Below are positions 7,374 to 13,687 of a DNA stretch of 14,255 nucleotides, in pieces. The notes under the pieces are model-generated. The model made no database searches, was not told where the DNA came from, and saw only the letters and a list, made by a program, of their open reading frames with translations. Location: assembly GCA_012744295.1 (NCBI GenBank), contig JAAYIB010000095.1, positions 1 through 14,255 on the forward strand, read 5' to 3'. A program made the position numbers and the translations under genes. Position 1 is the stretch's first letter. Each line of letters opens with the position of its first letter. Source of the stretch: Acholeplasmataceae bacterium. Lineage in GTDB: Bacteria > Bacillota > Negativicutes > Acidaminococcales > Acidaminococcaceae.

Positions 7374-7685
7374 ATGTCCGCTCTCGTTGCTGATTTTGAA
7401 AGACTTGGTTTTTGGAAAACGGAAACAGCCGAAGAAAACATTACCGTTTTTACCATGGACTTTCCCTCGCTCAAAGCTTACATAATTATAACGAACGATG
7501 ACGGTAGTACTCCAACCGATCCGGAGGCGCCAATTGTCGCCGCCTGCTATTCCAATGACGACTGTTTCCAATGGGGCAAGGAGTTAGAGAACTTTGCGGC
7601 CCTGGAAAAAATTTTCGCAAGCTATCCTCCCTGCAGCCCTGAATTAATGGCCGCCCTGGGAGATTATTCCCTGCCTTCGAAATAA
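7374..7685 (+). CDS. Hypothetical protein of 103 residues
   Basis: I do not recognise the family. The start at 7374 (MSALVADFERLGF) follows a GGGGTG Shine-Dalgarno sequence about 7 bases upstream. An earlier in-frame ATG at 7335 lies in the likely promoter -10 and is rejected. The protein is acidic and soluble-looking, without signal peptide or membrane segment. An N-terminal part with alternating hydrophobics (ITVFTMDFPSLKAYIIITND) suggests beta strands, and the C-terminal half (about 65-100) looks helical. A single gene with its own promoter and a strong terminator right behind it, between convergent or divergent neighbours, so context gives no functional clue. Confidence 0.8.
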   Translation: MSALVADFERLGFWKTETAEENITVFTMDFPSLKAYIIITNDDGSTPTDPEAPIVAACYSNDDCFQWGKELENFAALEKIFASYPPCSPELMAALGDYSLPSK

Positions 7686-7700
7686 ACTTTGTCAAATCAG

Positions 7701-7737
7701 GCAAGCCCGCGGCGTAAAGCCGCGGGCTTGCTTTTTT
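7701..7737 (+). terminator. Strong intrinsic terminator after the 103-residue gene
   Basis: A perfect 13-pair GC-rich stem (7701-7713 with 7719-7731), 5-base loop GTAAA, then TTTTTT (7732-7737). It lies between convergent genes; in the minus direction the stem can also form after the SIMPL gene, but without a good U-tract. Confidence 0.95.
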
Positions 7738-7747
7738 ATCAAACCTG

Positions 7748-8473
7748 TTACAGGAGCTCGAAGCTTGCGTCGACATAAGCGCTGACCTTCAGGCTGCCCG
7801 CCATGATCTGCGTCGGCGGCGGAGTCTCTCCCGCATCGGCCTTGCGCATCAGAGCGAGGTCGTAATTGGACTCGGTCAGCTCCATGCCGCCAAGACTGCC
7901 GATATTGGCCGCCACCAGTTTGCCGAGGGAACGCCCGCCCGCCGAGGCTACAGCCGCAGCCTTTTCTCTTGCGTTCACCAGAGCAAGCGCCAGCAGCTCG
8001 CGTTCAATGGCTTTTCTGTTGCTGACGGTAAAAGTGACTCCGTTAAAAGTATTGGCGCCGGCCGCAAACATGCTGTCGATAACCGCTCCGACCTTGTCGA
8101 CGTCATCAATCGTGACGCTGAGGTTATAGGTCAGCGTGTAGCCCGTGATCACTCTCTTGCCTTTTGCATAATCACTGTACTCGGGGCGAAGATAGTAACC
8201 GGTCGTTTTCACTTCATCCCCCGAAATCCCAAAAACGCCGAGAGAGGAAACGACCTCCTCCATTACTGCCGCATTGGCTGCACGAGCCTCTTCGGCCGTT
8301 TTCCCCCGGGTGACGACGCCCATACTGACAAAAGCGGTGTCAGGAGCAACCTCCTGCGTTACCGAACCGTTGGAATGCACAACGTCGTACTTGTTTTCCG
8401 CAGCAAACGCCCGGCCAAAGAACAAAAATAAAATCAGACAGGTAAAAACCATTATCTTCTTGGTATTTTGCAT
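7748..8473 (-). CDS. SIMPL-domain (DUF541) secreted protein
   Basis: A 241-residue exported protein. An N-terminal signal peptide (MQNTKKIMVFTCLILFLFFG followed by RAFA, cleavage probably before AENKY) leads into a SIMPL/DUF541 domain covering most of the chain. Typical features are the start NGSVTQEVAPDTAFVSMGV, the repeated NAAVMEEVVSSL helix, the segment TGYTLTYNLSVTIDDVDKVG and the C-terminal helix with ALVNAREKAAAVASAGG. The family is known from periplasmic or surface proteins such as E. coli YggE and Brucella BP26 and has no agreed biochemical role. The start is taken at 8473, not the in-frame ATG at 8482, because AAGGAGG (8483-8489) abuts the upstream ATG but lies an ideal 9 bases from the downstream one. 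Single gene, divergent from uraA, with its own promoter. Confidence 0.92.
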   Translation of the reverse strand: MQNTKKIMVFTCLILFLFFGRAFAAENKYDVVHSNGSVTQEVAPDTAFVSMGVVTRGKTAEEARAANAAVMEEVVSSLGVFGISGDEVKTTGYYLRPEYSDYAKGKRVITGYTLTYNLSVTIDDVDKVGAVIDSMFAAGANTFNGVTFTVSNRKAIERELLALALVNAREKAAAVASAGGRSLGKLVAANIGSLGGMELTESNYDLALMRKADAGETPPPTQIMAGSLKVSAYVDASFELL

Positions 8474-8482
8474 TGGTTTCAT

Positions 8483-8489
8483 CCTCCTT
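8483..8489 (-). promoter_or_regulatory. Ribosome binding site deciding the SIMPL gene start
   Basis: A perfect AAGGAGG on the minus strand touches an ATG at 8482 (no spacer) and lies 9 bases before the ATG at 8473, so the latter is the usable start. Confidence 0.8.
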
Positions 8490-8511
8490 AAAGTGTCGCT
8501 TCACTAACTCC

Positions 8512-8540
8512 ATTATACACCGCGCCAACGGACGCGTCAT
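8512..8540 (-). promoter_or_regulatory. Promoter of the SIMPL-domain gene
   Basis: Minus strand: -35 ATGACG (8535-8540), 17-base spacer, perfect -10 TATAAT (8512-8517), about 40 bases upstream of the start codon. Confidence 0.65.
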
Positions 8541-8602
8541 CAGAAAAACACTGCAGGCGGATGCCGAAGTTATCCCTTCGGAGCAAAATTCCCCGGTTTT
8601 CG

Positions 8603-8631
8603 TTGATTTCTCCGTTAAAAGGATTTAAAAT
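8603..8631 (+). promoter_or_regulatory. Promoter of uraA
   Basis: -35 TTGATT (8603-8608), 17-base spacer, -10 TAAAAT (8626-8631). The expected transcript start near 8638 leaves a leader of only about 30 bases, too short for a PyrR attenuator, and no PyrR box is seen. The Shine-Dalgarno AAGGGG (8654-8659) lies in the loop of a 5-pair hairpin (8651-8655 with 8661-8665). Confidence 0.6.
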
Positions 8632-8668
8632 ATAAAAGGTTATATTAGACGCAAAGGGGTTTTGCCTA

Positions 8669-9919
8669 ATGGAAAGAAGAGTCATTCAAGTCGAAGAACG
8701 TCCGCCCTTATTAATGAACATTCCTCTCAGCCTGCAGCACCTGTTCGCGATGTTTGGCGCAACGGTCCTGGTTCCGTTTCTCTTTAACGTCAACCCGACA
8801 ACCTGTCTTTTCATGAACGGAATCGGCACCTTGCTCTACATCTTCCTCACCAAAGGACAAATCCCTTCCTACCTTGGTTCAAGCTTTGCCTTCATTTCGC
8901 CGGTCATGGTCATCCTCAGCACCCACAGTTACGCAGCCGCGCAATCAGGCTTCATAGTTTTCGGCCTGCTCTTCGTGCTTTTCTCCTTTATCATCAAAAT
9001 GGTAGGGACCAAATGGATCGACGTTATCTTTCCGCCGGCCTGCATGGGCGCAATCGTAGCCATCATCGGTCTTGAGCTCGCACCTGTTGCAGCCGGTATG
9101 GCAGGCCTGACAGGCGATGAAATCAACTTCTCCAACATCGCCGTTTCCATGTTCACGCTTGGCGTGACGGTTGTCGGCAGCGTCGTCTTCAAAGGCTTCC
9201 TTTCCATCATTCCCGTCCTTGTCGGCGTCATCAGCGGCTATCTTTTCTCCTTCGCGATGGGCATGGTCGACCTGACGCCCGTCTATAACGCCCCCTGGTT
9301 CCAAATACCGCAATTTTATAAACCCGAGTTCAACTTAGAGGCCATAATGATTATTGCGCCGGCGACTCTCGTCGTGCTGGCCGAACATATCGGCCACCTG
9401 GTGGTAACAGGCAACATCGTCGGCCGTAACCTTGTTGAAAAACCCGGCCTTGACCGCTCGCTGTTTGCCGACGGCCTGGCCAATATCCTTTCCGGCTTTT
9501 TTGGGGCAACGCCCAACACGACCTATGGTGAAAATATCGGCGTCATGGCGATTACCAAGGTCTACAGCGTCTGGGTTATCGGCGGCGCCGCGGTTATGGC
9601 CATCAGCCTCTCCTTCATCGGCAAGCTGTCCGAGCTGATCCGCAGCATCCCGGTACCTGTCATGGGCGGGGTCTGCTGCCTGCTGTTCGGCGTTATTGCC
9701 GTTTCAGGCATACGCATTCTTGTCGACGGACGTGTCGATTTCAGCAAATCCTCAAATATGGTGCTTTCCGGCGTCGTTTTCACAATCGGCGTCAGCGGAG
9801 CCAAGCTCACGTTGGGCACTATCAGCGTGCAGGGCATGGTGCTTGCCACAATCGTAGCGATTATCATGAGCCTTTCCTTCAAGCTTTTCGAAAAACTGGA
9901 CTTGCTCCGCAAGGAATAA
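8669..9919 (+). CDS. uraA: Uracil:proton symporter (NCS2 family)
   Basis: Imports uracil across the cytoplasmic membrane with protons. The 416 residues match E. coli UraA closely along their whole length: ERPPLL, IPLSLQHLFAMFGATVLVP near the N-terminus, IPSYLGSSFAFISPV (65-79), FPPACMGAIVAIIGLELA (121-138), VVLAEHIGHLVVTGNIV (235-251) and TPNTTYGENIGVMAIT (281-296). Substrate residues corresponding to UraA Glu241, His245 and Glu290 appear as Glu239, His243 and Glu288. Many hydrophobic segments fit the 14-helix NCS2 fold. The ATG is preceded by AAGGGG, 9 bases away. It has its own promoter and terminator and stands 3.3 kb from the pyr operon, so uptake and synthesis of pyrimidines are encoded close together. 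No PyrR element controls it as far as can be seen. A xanthine or general nucleobase specificity is less likely, given the residue match. Confidence 0.95.
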   Translation: MERRVIQVEERPPLLMNIPLSLQHLFAMFGATVLVPFLFNVNPTTCLFMNGIGTLLYIFLTKGQIPSYLGSSFAFISPVMVILSTHSYAAAQSGFIVFGLLFVLFSFIIKMVGTKWIDVIFPPACMGAIVAIIGLELAPVAAGMAGLTGDEINFSNIAVSMFTLGVTVVGSVVFKGFLSIIPVLVGVISGYLFSFAMGMVDLTPVYNAPWFQIPQFYKPEFNLEAIMIIAPATLVVLAEHIGHLVVTGNIVGRNLVEKPGLDRSLFADGLANILSGFFGATPNTTYGENIGVMAITKVYSVWVIGGAAVMAISLSFIGKLSELIRSIPVPVMGGVCCLLFGVIAVSGIRILVDGRVDFSKSSNMVLSGVVFTIGVSGAKLTLGTISVQGMVLATIVAIIMSLSFKLFEKLDLLRKE

Positions 9920-9927
9920 CAAGCAAA

Positions 9928-10043
9928 TACGAAAACCCCCGCAGAAAAAATTCTGCGGGGGTTTTCTGCCTGCAAGCCGAAGCAAGCAGGCGCGGCTGCT
10001 CGGTGGGCTCAACACCTTACAGCCTGTGAGTCCATAAATAGGG
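9928..10043 (-). ncRNA. Candidate free-standing structured small RNA, about 115 nt, no known family
   Basis: The minus strand of the intergenic region has a strong promoter (10048-10077) followed by three hairpins and a U-run. Hairpin A (9994-10024): GGCUG/CAGCC, then internal loop UAA/GAG, then GGUG/CACC, closed by UUGAGCC. Hairpin B (9968-9991): GCCUGC/GCAGGC, a UU/UU internal loop, GC/GC and a UUCG tetraloop. Hairpin C (9932-9965) is the terminator, here followed by UUUUCGUAUUU. The only short ORF inside (beginning MDSQ) stops after eight codons. It does not resemble 6S, SRP, tmRNA or the riboswitches I can recall, and no gene follows it on that strand, so it is not a leader. It may act in trans, or as antisense to the end of uraA if termination is incomplete. 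Confidence 0.6.
9932..9965 (+). terminator. Terminator of uraA, probably bidirectional
   Basis: Eleven GC-rich pairs extended by four A-T pairs (9932-9946 with 9951-9965), loop AAAA, ending in TTTT. The flanking A- and T-runs make it usable on both strands, and on the minus strand it would end the candidate small RNA. Confidence 0.9.
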
Positions 10044-10047
10044 TTAT

Positions 10048-10077
10048 ATTATAACACGAACGCCAAAAAAATGTAAA
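10048..10077 (-). promoter_or_regulatory. Strong promoter of the candidate small RNA
   Basis: Minus strand: -35 TTTACA (10072-10077, five of six consensus bases), 18-base spacer, perfect -10 TATAAT (10048-10053) with an extended TGn element. It points away from the DUF2939-like gene into the uraA tail and overlaps the plus-strand promoter. Confidence 0.7.
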
Positions 10078-10099
10078 ACAAAAAAATATTTGCTATAAT
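10071..10099 (+). promoter_or_regulatory. Promoter of the gene at 10157
   Basis: Perfect -10 TATAAT (10094-10099) with an extended TGn; the -35 is weak (ATGTAA, 10071-10076) at 17-base spacing. It overlaps the -35 of the opposing promoter, so the two may interfere. Confidence 0.6.
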
Positions 10100-10156
10100 G
10101 AACTCAAGCAATATAATTAGTCAAATAAACCGCACTTATAAAAGGAGCCGATTGTC

Positions 10157-11185
10157 ATGCGAACACGTCTCAGGTTTACCTTAATTGCAGCCGTGCTGCT
10201 CATCCTCTTGATTTCCGCCGGGGCCTTGTTATACTTCTCGGGGCAGAAGAAAACCCCCGAATACTCCTTGAACCTTCTTAACAACGCAATCAAACAGCAT
10301 GACTTAGCGACCTTTGAAAAGCATTTCGAGCTCAATACGTTTTACGCACAGGCTTTTGACGACGTAATCGCCCCCACTCTGCGCCAGCCCAGCGATTCCG
10401 GCCTCAACGACTTTCTTGCCGCCATCATGGCCGGCGTCAGGCAGTCCTTCGCCGACTCAATGTCGGAACAGACGAAGCGCTACGTGGAAACAGGGACGCT
10501 TGACCTTGACAACAATGCTCCCGAACAAATACTCGCAGGGAAATTTACCGAGCTCACCGATTTTCGCAACATGAACTTTAAAAAAGTCCAATCGGTAAAG
10601 GTTGACGGCAGCACCGCGCACGCCGAAGTACTCGTCAACCAGAAGCAGATCAAGGAAGACCTCGTGCTCAAATTAAAAATGCGCAGGCTGGAGGACGAAA
10701 CCTGGTCTGTTGTCGGCATGGAGAACCTGCAGGAATTCCTCGCTTCCATGTCCGCCAAAAAAGCCGAAAAGCTGTCGGTCCTGAACAAGCCCCTGGCGAA
10801 AAAACTTGCCGAGAGAATAGCCATAACTTCCTCAAAGTTTGAGCATAAAAAGAATAACCGCTTCGGCGTTTCCTATGCCTTTTCCTTCTCGCCGACGGTC
10901 GAGTTCAAAGACGTGCAGGTGGCGGAGTTTGCCGGTCAGGTCGATGTTTTCAACAAGAACGGCGAAAAACTTTTTTCCCAGAAATTCGTAAGCAGCGGGC
11001 CTTTCCCCATAGCTTCGAAACAGGAATTTCGGTTCAGCTGGTCGCTGAACCCCTTCGTTCCCAATGAAAAAACGCTGATTGCCACACCCGGCAGGGAACT
11101 CAGCGTCAAAACCGAAATAATAAGGGCAAGATTTGTTGACGGCAGTGAAATAAAACTGCTCGAAACGATGCCCGGCAGCGAATAA
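10157..11185 (+). CDS. Membrane-anchored protein, possibly DUF2939 family, function unknown
   Basis: A 342-residue protein with a positively charged start (MRTRLRF), one strong hydrophobic segment at about residues 8-28 and then a long hydrophilic part, hence an N-terminal anchor with the bulk outside the membrane. Residues 36-75 (YSLNLLNNAIKQHD and following) resemble the start of DUF2939, in which a small helical pair precedes a beta-rich part; residues 125-185 (including STAHAEVLVNQKQIKEDL) read like a cystatin- or NTF2-like strand region. The C-terminal part from about 225 looks like a separate beta-rich domain (VEFKDVQVAEFAGQVDVFNK). The start is supported by AAGGAG 9 bases upstream. Single gene with its own promoter and a strong shared terminator. 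The role is unknown; the DUF2939 assignment is tentative. Confidence 0.8.
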   Translation: MRTRLRFTLIAAVLLILLISAGALLYFSGQKKTPEYSLNLLNNAIKQHDLATFEKHFELNTFYAQAFDDVIAPTLRQPSDSGLNDFLAAIMAGVRQSFADSMSEQTKRYVETGTLDLDNNAPEQILAGKFTELTDFRNMNFKKVQSVKVDGSTAHAEVLVNQKQIKEDLVLKLKMRRLEDETWSVVGMENLQEFLASMSAKKAEKLSVLNKPLAKKLAERIAITSSKFEHKKNNRFGVSYAFSFSPTVEFKDVQVAEFAGQVDVFNKNGEKLFSQKFVSSGPFPIASKQEFRFSWSLNPFVPNEKTLIATPGRELSVKTEIIRARFVDGSEIKLLETMPGSE

Positions 11186-11188
11186 GCC

Positions 11189-11224
11189 AAAAGTCCGAAC
11201 GGCAATTCTGCCGTTCGGACTTTT
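11189..11224. terminator. Bidirectional terminator between convergent genes
   Basis: A perfect 16-pair stem (11189-11204 with 11209-11224) with loop ATTC, T-run at 11221-11225 on the plus strand and the matching run on the minus strand. The TAA stop of the acetyltransferase overlaps its edge. Confidence 0.93.
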
Positions 11225-11646
11225 TACAATGACTTTAACAATAAAACATGAGGAATGCCGTCTTCCATAAATACTTCCGATGAAGTCTTGTAGCCCTGTT
11301 TATGGTAAAAGCCCTCCGCCTGCATCTGGCCGTGCAGCTTGGCCTTGGTTTTACCCTGCTCGCGTGCAAGTCCTTCCAGACCTTCGACAATCAGACGCCC
11401 TGCCTGCAGCTGCCGGTATTCCGGCAAGACACATATTCTTTCAAGTTTAGCCAAACAGCCGAAATAGCGCACACGCCCGGCTCCGACAACCTTGCCGCCG
11501 TCACAGAGAATGACGTGCTCGGCTTCGCGCTCGTTATCGTCAATCTCGCATTCCTGCGGCACGCCCTGCTCCTCGACAAAAACCTTTATCCTGACACCGA
11601 GGGCAGCCTCGAACTCCTCAGACGTAGCAACCTTTTTTATTTCCAC
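11224..11646 (-). CDS. GNAT family N-acetyltransferase, YjcF/ElaA type
   Basis: Probable acetyl-CoA-dependent acetyltransferase, 140 residues, a single GNAT domain. The N-terminal RIKVFVEEQGVPQECEIDDNE (about 19-39) is the hallmark of the YjcF/ElaA group. LERICVLPEYRQLQAGRLIVEG (about 69-90) is the acetyl-CoA-binding beta4/alpha3 region, with Arg-Gln-Leu-Gln-Ala-Gly in place of the usual Q/RxxGxG/A. AKLHGQMQAEGFYHKQGY and DGIPHVLLLK close the fold. The start codon is GTG at 11646, with GGAG 8 bases upstream. The substrate is not known for this group. The exonuclease gene lies upstream on the same strand, but a terminator separates them, so they are probably not one transcript. Confidence 0.88.
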   Translation of the reverse strand: MEIKKVATSEEFEAALGVRIKVFVEEQGVPQECEIDDNEREAEHVILCDGGKVVGAGRVRYFGCLAKLERICVLPEYRQLQAGRLIVEGLEGLAREQGKTKAKLHGQMQAEGFYHKQGYKTSSEVFMEDGIPHVLLLKSL

Positions 11647-11684
11647 GTTAGGATCTCCTTTACAATCAAATCAATACCCATTGT

Positions 11685-11723
11685 AACAAAAAGAACAGCT
11701 CCGTGCAAGCATAATCACGGAGC
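11685..11723 (-). terminator. Terminator of the exonuclease gene
   Basis: Minus strand: 8-pair stem (11698-11705 with 11716-11723), 10-base loop, followed by UGUUCUUUUUG. It lies just after the exonuclease stop and before the acetyltransferase start. Confidence 0.75.
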
Positions 11724-11748
11724 CTTATGGTTTGAACACAATTCGTTC

Positions 11749-12342
11749 CTACAGCGGTGCCTTGGAGGAAGCAAGGAAGGCCTCAACATCCCAGCCGTCC
11801 TGCAAAAGCCTGACTAAAAGCTTCGAAGTGTTGATGGCGTCGTCGAGGGCCGTATGCCAGATCCCTTCCATTACGACCTTTTGTTCCTCCACCGCCGACT
11901 TCAGGGACGGTGTCTTTTCTTTGCCGAATAAAAGCTTGTAACCGGCCGCCAAATCAAGATAGTCGGAAAACAGTACCGGGTTTTCAATTTTGTAACGCCT
12001 GCAGGCAGTATCGATGACCTTGAAATCAGCGTCACCCCAGGCGACGAAATAGGTTTCCCCCGGCACATAAAGCTGCTTCATCCGTTCGATCATCTCAGGG
12101 AAAAGGATGCCCGCCTTGAGGTCTTTCGCAGTAATCATCGAAAAATTCAAGGAATCCTCGGCCTGCTTCGGGTAGAACTCCGGCTTCACGAAACACTGGA
12201 TGTCACCGATGCGTTCAAGGGACTCCCCGTGAAGCTTGGTCGCTCCTATCTCCAGTATTTCCGAAAAAAAGCCGCGGGGCTTTCCTACGGGTTTGTTGTA
12301 AACAGTAAATTCAAAGTCAGTAACAAGAAAGTTTTTCGTCAT
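11749..12342 (-). CDS. DEDDh-type 3'-5' exonuclease (KapD/ERI-1-like)
   Basis: A 197-residue RNase-T-fold exonuclease acting on DNA or RNA 3' ends. Motif Exo I is DFEFT with Asp9 and Glu11, Exo II is WGDAD with Asp104, and Exo III is HTALDDA with His163 and Asp168. All four acids and the DEDDh histidine are therefore present and activity is expected. The spacing and the EILEIGATKL segment (28-37) resemble the KapD/ERI-1 group rather than polymerase epsilon chains. The ATG at 12342 has GGGAG about 9 bases upstream. It is divergent from the PAS-GGDEF gene, with 260 bases between them, and is followed by its own terminator. A degenerate copy of its first ~80 bases and ribosome site lies at about 13685-13784. 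The substrate is unknown. Confidence 0.9.
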   Translation of the reverse strand: MTKNFLVTDFEFTVYNKPVGKPRGFFSEILEIGATKLHGESLERIGDIQCFVKPEFYPKQAEDSLNFSMITAKDLKAGILFPEMIERMKQLYVPGETYFVAWGDADFKVIDTACRRYKIENPVLFSDYLDLAAGYKLLFGKEKTPSLKSAVEEQKVVMEGIWHTALDDAINTSKLLVRLLQDGWDVEAFLASSKAPL

Positions 12343-12433
12343 TAAGATATGCTCCCGTCTCGAAAAATATAATGTTGAGGCCTAGTCAGAAATCTGCCGC
12401 TATGTTTGTTTTTTACGATACCTTGCCGCCGCG

Positions 12434-12454
12434 GGTTTGTCAAGCAGACAAACC
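12434..12454. repeat. Perfect 8+8 inverted repeat in the divergent intergenic region
   Basis: GGTTTGTC and GACAAACC separated by AAGCA. There is no T-run on either side, so it is not a clear terminator. It lies about 60 bases upstream of the GGDEF gene promoter and 90 bases upstream of the exonuclease start, a position suitable for an operator. Confidence 0.5.
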
Positions 12455-12510
12455 ATATTCATAGGCCGCAAGCCTTTTGTGCGAAATATGCACTAACTTT
12501 CTTGCCTGCG

Positions 12511-12521
12511 CGTGGTATAAT
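12511..12521 (+). promoter_or_regulatory. Extended -10 promoter of the PAS-GGDEF gene
   Basis: A perfect TATAAT (12516-12521) preceded by TGG, an extended -10 element; no good -35 is visible. The transcript would carry a leader of about 75 bases. Confidence 0.6.
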
Positions 12522-12602
12522 AAGAATAATTATTGATACTTATGGTTCAATCAGACCTCGGTATTCGTCGTACCGGTATAATTACCCTGAGGAGGACCTT
12601 TT

Positions 12603-13484
12603 ATGACAGAGAACCGCAGCGAAAATTTCATTTACGACGTGGATTTTATCGAGCGTATCCTGAAAGGACTGCCGGCTAACATCTTTTTCAAGGACACCGA
12701 ATGCAGATATGTATTTTGCACCCATTACTGGAGACATCTCAAAAAAGACAAAGCCGAGGATTGGACAATCAGAGGCAAAACCGACCTTGAGGTCCGAATC
12801 GATTCGGAAAATGCCGAAAAGGCCTACGAGGAAGACAAGAAAATCCTTGAAACAGGCTGCGGAACCAAGTATGTTATCGAGATTAACCAGGACGGCATAC
12901 TTGAATATCTGGAAATCAACAAACACCCTGTCAGAAATGAGAAAGATGAAATAATAGGGATCGTCGGCCTGATAATCGATGTTACCGACAGGGTGCTAAT
13001 GGAAAAGGAACTCAGAAACCGCGCACGAACCGATATGCTGACAGGCCTCGGCAATCGCGATGCACTGGAGCATTGGATTGCGGAAATCATGCCTTCGGAG
13101 CGGTTTCCCGTTGGGATTATTATGATCGACTGCGACGGGCTGAAAGAAATCAATGACACATACGGCCACTCAACAGGGGATGAATTCATTAAAATGACGG
13201 GGTCGGTTCTGAAGATGAGCCTTCCGGAAAATGCAAAAATATTCAGATCCGGAGGAGACGAGTTTTTAATAACAGTGCCCGGGGCAGGCCTTGATGAATG
13301 TTTGAAATATATGGAGGCCGCGGAAAATTCCGGAGATATTCGTATAAAGAGCAGCAGGCTGAGTTTCTCATACGGGTTATCCGTCCTCAACTCAGCGGAA
13401 GACAATATCAAGAAAGCAATGGATGACGCCGATATCATGATGTATCAGAAAAAGAAACTTAAGCGCGAAGCAAATCGGAACTGA
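12603..13484 (+). CDS. PAS domain-containing diguanylate cyclase (GGDEF)
   Basis: Probable synthesis of cyclic di-GMP from two GTP under control of an N-terminal sensor. Residues 12-130 form a PAS/PAC-type domain: FIERILKGLPANIFFKDTEC at the start and EIIGIVGLIIDVTDR at the end. A short linker helix (131-142) leads to the GGDEF domain (about 142-286). This contains TDMLTGLGNRDAL, the metal-binding Asp176 in MIDCDGLKEINDTYGH, and an intact GGDEF at 217-221 preceded by Arg215. The product-inhibition RxxD site expected nine to six residues before GGDEF is absent (Pro and Ala stand there). There is no signal peptide or membrane segment, so it is cytosolic. The ATG follows GAGGAGG at about 7 bases. 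Single gene with its own promoter. The PAS ligand cannot be told from sequence; a conserved Cys/His haem site is not obvious. Confidence 0.92.
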   Translation: MTENRSENFIYDVDFIERILKGLPANIFFKDTECRYVFCTHYWRHLKKDKAEDWTIRGKTDLEVRIDSENAEKAYEEDKKILETGCGTKYVIEINQDGILEYLEINKHPVRNEKDEIIGIVGLIIDVTDRVLMEKELRNRARTDMLTGLGNRDALEHWIAEIMPSERFPVGIIMIDCDGLKEINDTYGHSTGDEFIKMTGSVLKMSLPENAKIFRSGGDEFLITVPGAGLDECLKYMEAAENSGDIRIKSSRLSFSYGLSVLNSAEDNIKKAMDDADIMMYQKKKLKREANRN

Positions 13485-13620
13485 CCGCAGATATTGTTTG
13501 CAATCCAAAAGAAACGAAGCTCAGACCGCCCAAATCCGATGACCGGATACTCCCGAACGAGCTTCTCCACAAAAAGCGCACCGCTCCCGAAATGGTTCGT
13601 CCGAATATCATAAAGCAGTA
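13485..13620. other. Gene-poor stretch after the GGDEF gene, nothing recognised
   Basis: The region holds no plus-strand ORF of note. On the minus strand two frames stay open through it, but both lack a ribosome site, overlap the GGDEF gene end and match nothing I recognise. The base composition is like the upstream genes, not the AT-rich region to the right. It may be decayed coding sequence. Confidence 0.4.
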
Positions 13621-13687
13621 AAGACTTCGATACAGTGCCGAAAAGTCCCGTAGTATGAGGACTTTGCCGTATCGAAGTCTTTTTTTG
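13621..13687 (+). terminator. Long nested-hairpin terminator downstream of the GGDEF gene
   Basis: A 13-pair outer stem (13621-13633 with 13669-13681) encloses a second hairpin (AAAGTCC with GGACTTT, about 13642-13648 and 13659-13665) and is followed by a T-run to 13686. It ends 137 bases or more after the GGDEF stop, an unusually long distance. Confidence 0.75.

Noticed and set aside
8564..8581. Small hairpin CCGAAG/CTTCGG upstream of uraA
   Set aside because: Only six pairs, no U-run, upstream of the predicted transcript start on the plus strand and upstream of the divergent promoter; no role can be supported.
8483..8668. Possible PyrR attenuator before uraA
   Set aside because: No sequence of the form AGUC-CNGNGA-GACU and no terminator stem was found on the plus strand.
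9752..10015. Minus-strand frame of 87 codons over the uraA end and the intergenic region
   Set aside because: It crosses the uraA terminator and the uraA coding region and has no ribosome site. The structured RNA with its promoter is the better explanation of this strand.
12406..12606. Plus-strand frame of 66 codons upstream of the GGDEF gene
   Set aside because: It runs through the dyad, the promoter and the ribosome site of the next gene and has no ribosome site of its own.
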